From NCBI GenBank assembly GCA_027486025.1, contig JAIXPY010000048.1, forward strand, positions 1-34,459: DNA of 34,459 nucleotides. Direction: 5' to 3'. The notes beneath the pieces were generated by a model, which worked only from the letters and a program-made list of their open reading frames with translations, ran no database searches and was not told where the DNA came from. Made by a program: the position numbers and the translations under genes. This DNA comes from Burkholderiaceae bacterium. Its GTDB lineage: Bacteria; Pseudomonadota; Gammaproteobacteria; Burkholderiales; Burkholderiaceae. Within the stretch, counting starts at the first letter, position 1. Each line of letters starts with the position of its first letter. Positions 34,444-34,459 of the stretch are shown one piece after another.

Positions 34444-34459
34444 ATGGATGATCACAAAA

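Overview
The window most resembles a planktonic freshwater betaproteobacterium of the Burkholderiaceae, with Polynucleobacter or a close relative as the best guess. This rests on the intermediate GC content, dense packing with overlapping start/stop codons, several Bug-type periplasmic binding proteins of the tripartite tricarboxylate transporter (TTT) family (a Burkholderiales hallmark), and typical betaproteobacterial genes such as the DUF3422 protein, cbpA/cbpM and the flavocytochrome c pair. No phage, integrase, insertion sequence, CRISPR array, tRNA or rRNA was seen. No gene-free stretch exceeds 300 bases; the longest is the roughly 250-base right end.

Layout. (1) 1-2158, minus: cbpA, cbpM and an APC amino-acid permease cut by the window edge. 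(2) 2270-10886: a two-sided catabolic island for a sugar acid or related carboxylate. A UxaA-type dehydratase, a Bug binding protein and a 3-hydroxyacyl-CoA-dehydrogenase-like enzyme are on the minus strand. An enolase-superfamily cycloisomerase/epimerase, an SMP-30 lactonase, a GntR/UTRA regulator, an Ldh2-type oxidoreductase and a second Bug protein are on the plus strand, ending at a clear terminator. (3) 11038-13420: a double-anchored TAXI-type binding protein, a 4-oxalocrotonate tautomerase homologue and a class II aldolase/adducin protein. (4) 13560-16618: a DUF3422 membrane protein facing a sulfide-oxidising flavocytochrome c pair (fccA-fccB) across a shared bidirectional terminator. 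(5) 16809-20385: a three-gene operon of an ArnT-like GT-C glycosyltransferase, a membrane-anchored sialidase-like protein and a polytopic membrane protein. (6) 26786 down to 20494, minus: fabI, chrA, a MaoC/HTD2-type hydratase, MmgE/PrpD, a CitE-like lyase and a third Bug protein, with gaps of 59 bases or less or short overlaps. (7) 26836-32532: the yejABEF peptide ABC importer. (8) 32669-34212: an NlpC/P60-family protein whose catalytic cysteine is replaced by glycine, convergent with a patatin-like lipoprotein. (9) The right end has a strong sigma70-type promoter and a leader of about 195 bases before a gene that leaves the window.

How they work together. Islands 2 and 6 look like scavenging modules: a high-affinity periplasmic binding protein paired with soluble enzymes that open lactones, dehydrate, epimerise, oxidise or cleave small carboxylates. 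No TctA/TctB membrane subunits are encoded here, so the binding proteins must use partners elsewhere. Island 6 has the enzyme classes expected for C5 dicarboxylate (mesaconate/citramalate-type) CoA chemistry and lies directly behind an essential lipid gene and a chromate-transporter homologue. The most notable single-gene anomaly is the cysteine-less NlpC/P60 protein. A recurring pattern is a -10-like hexamer 6-8 bases upstream of the start codon, suggesting leaderless transcripts.
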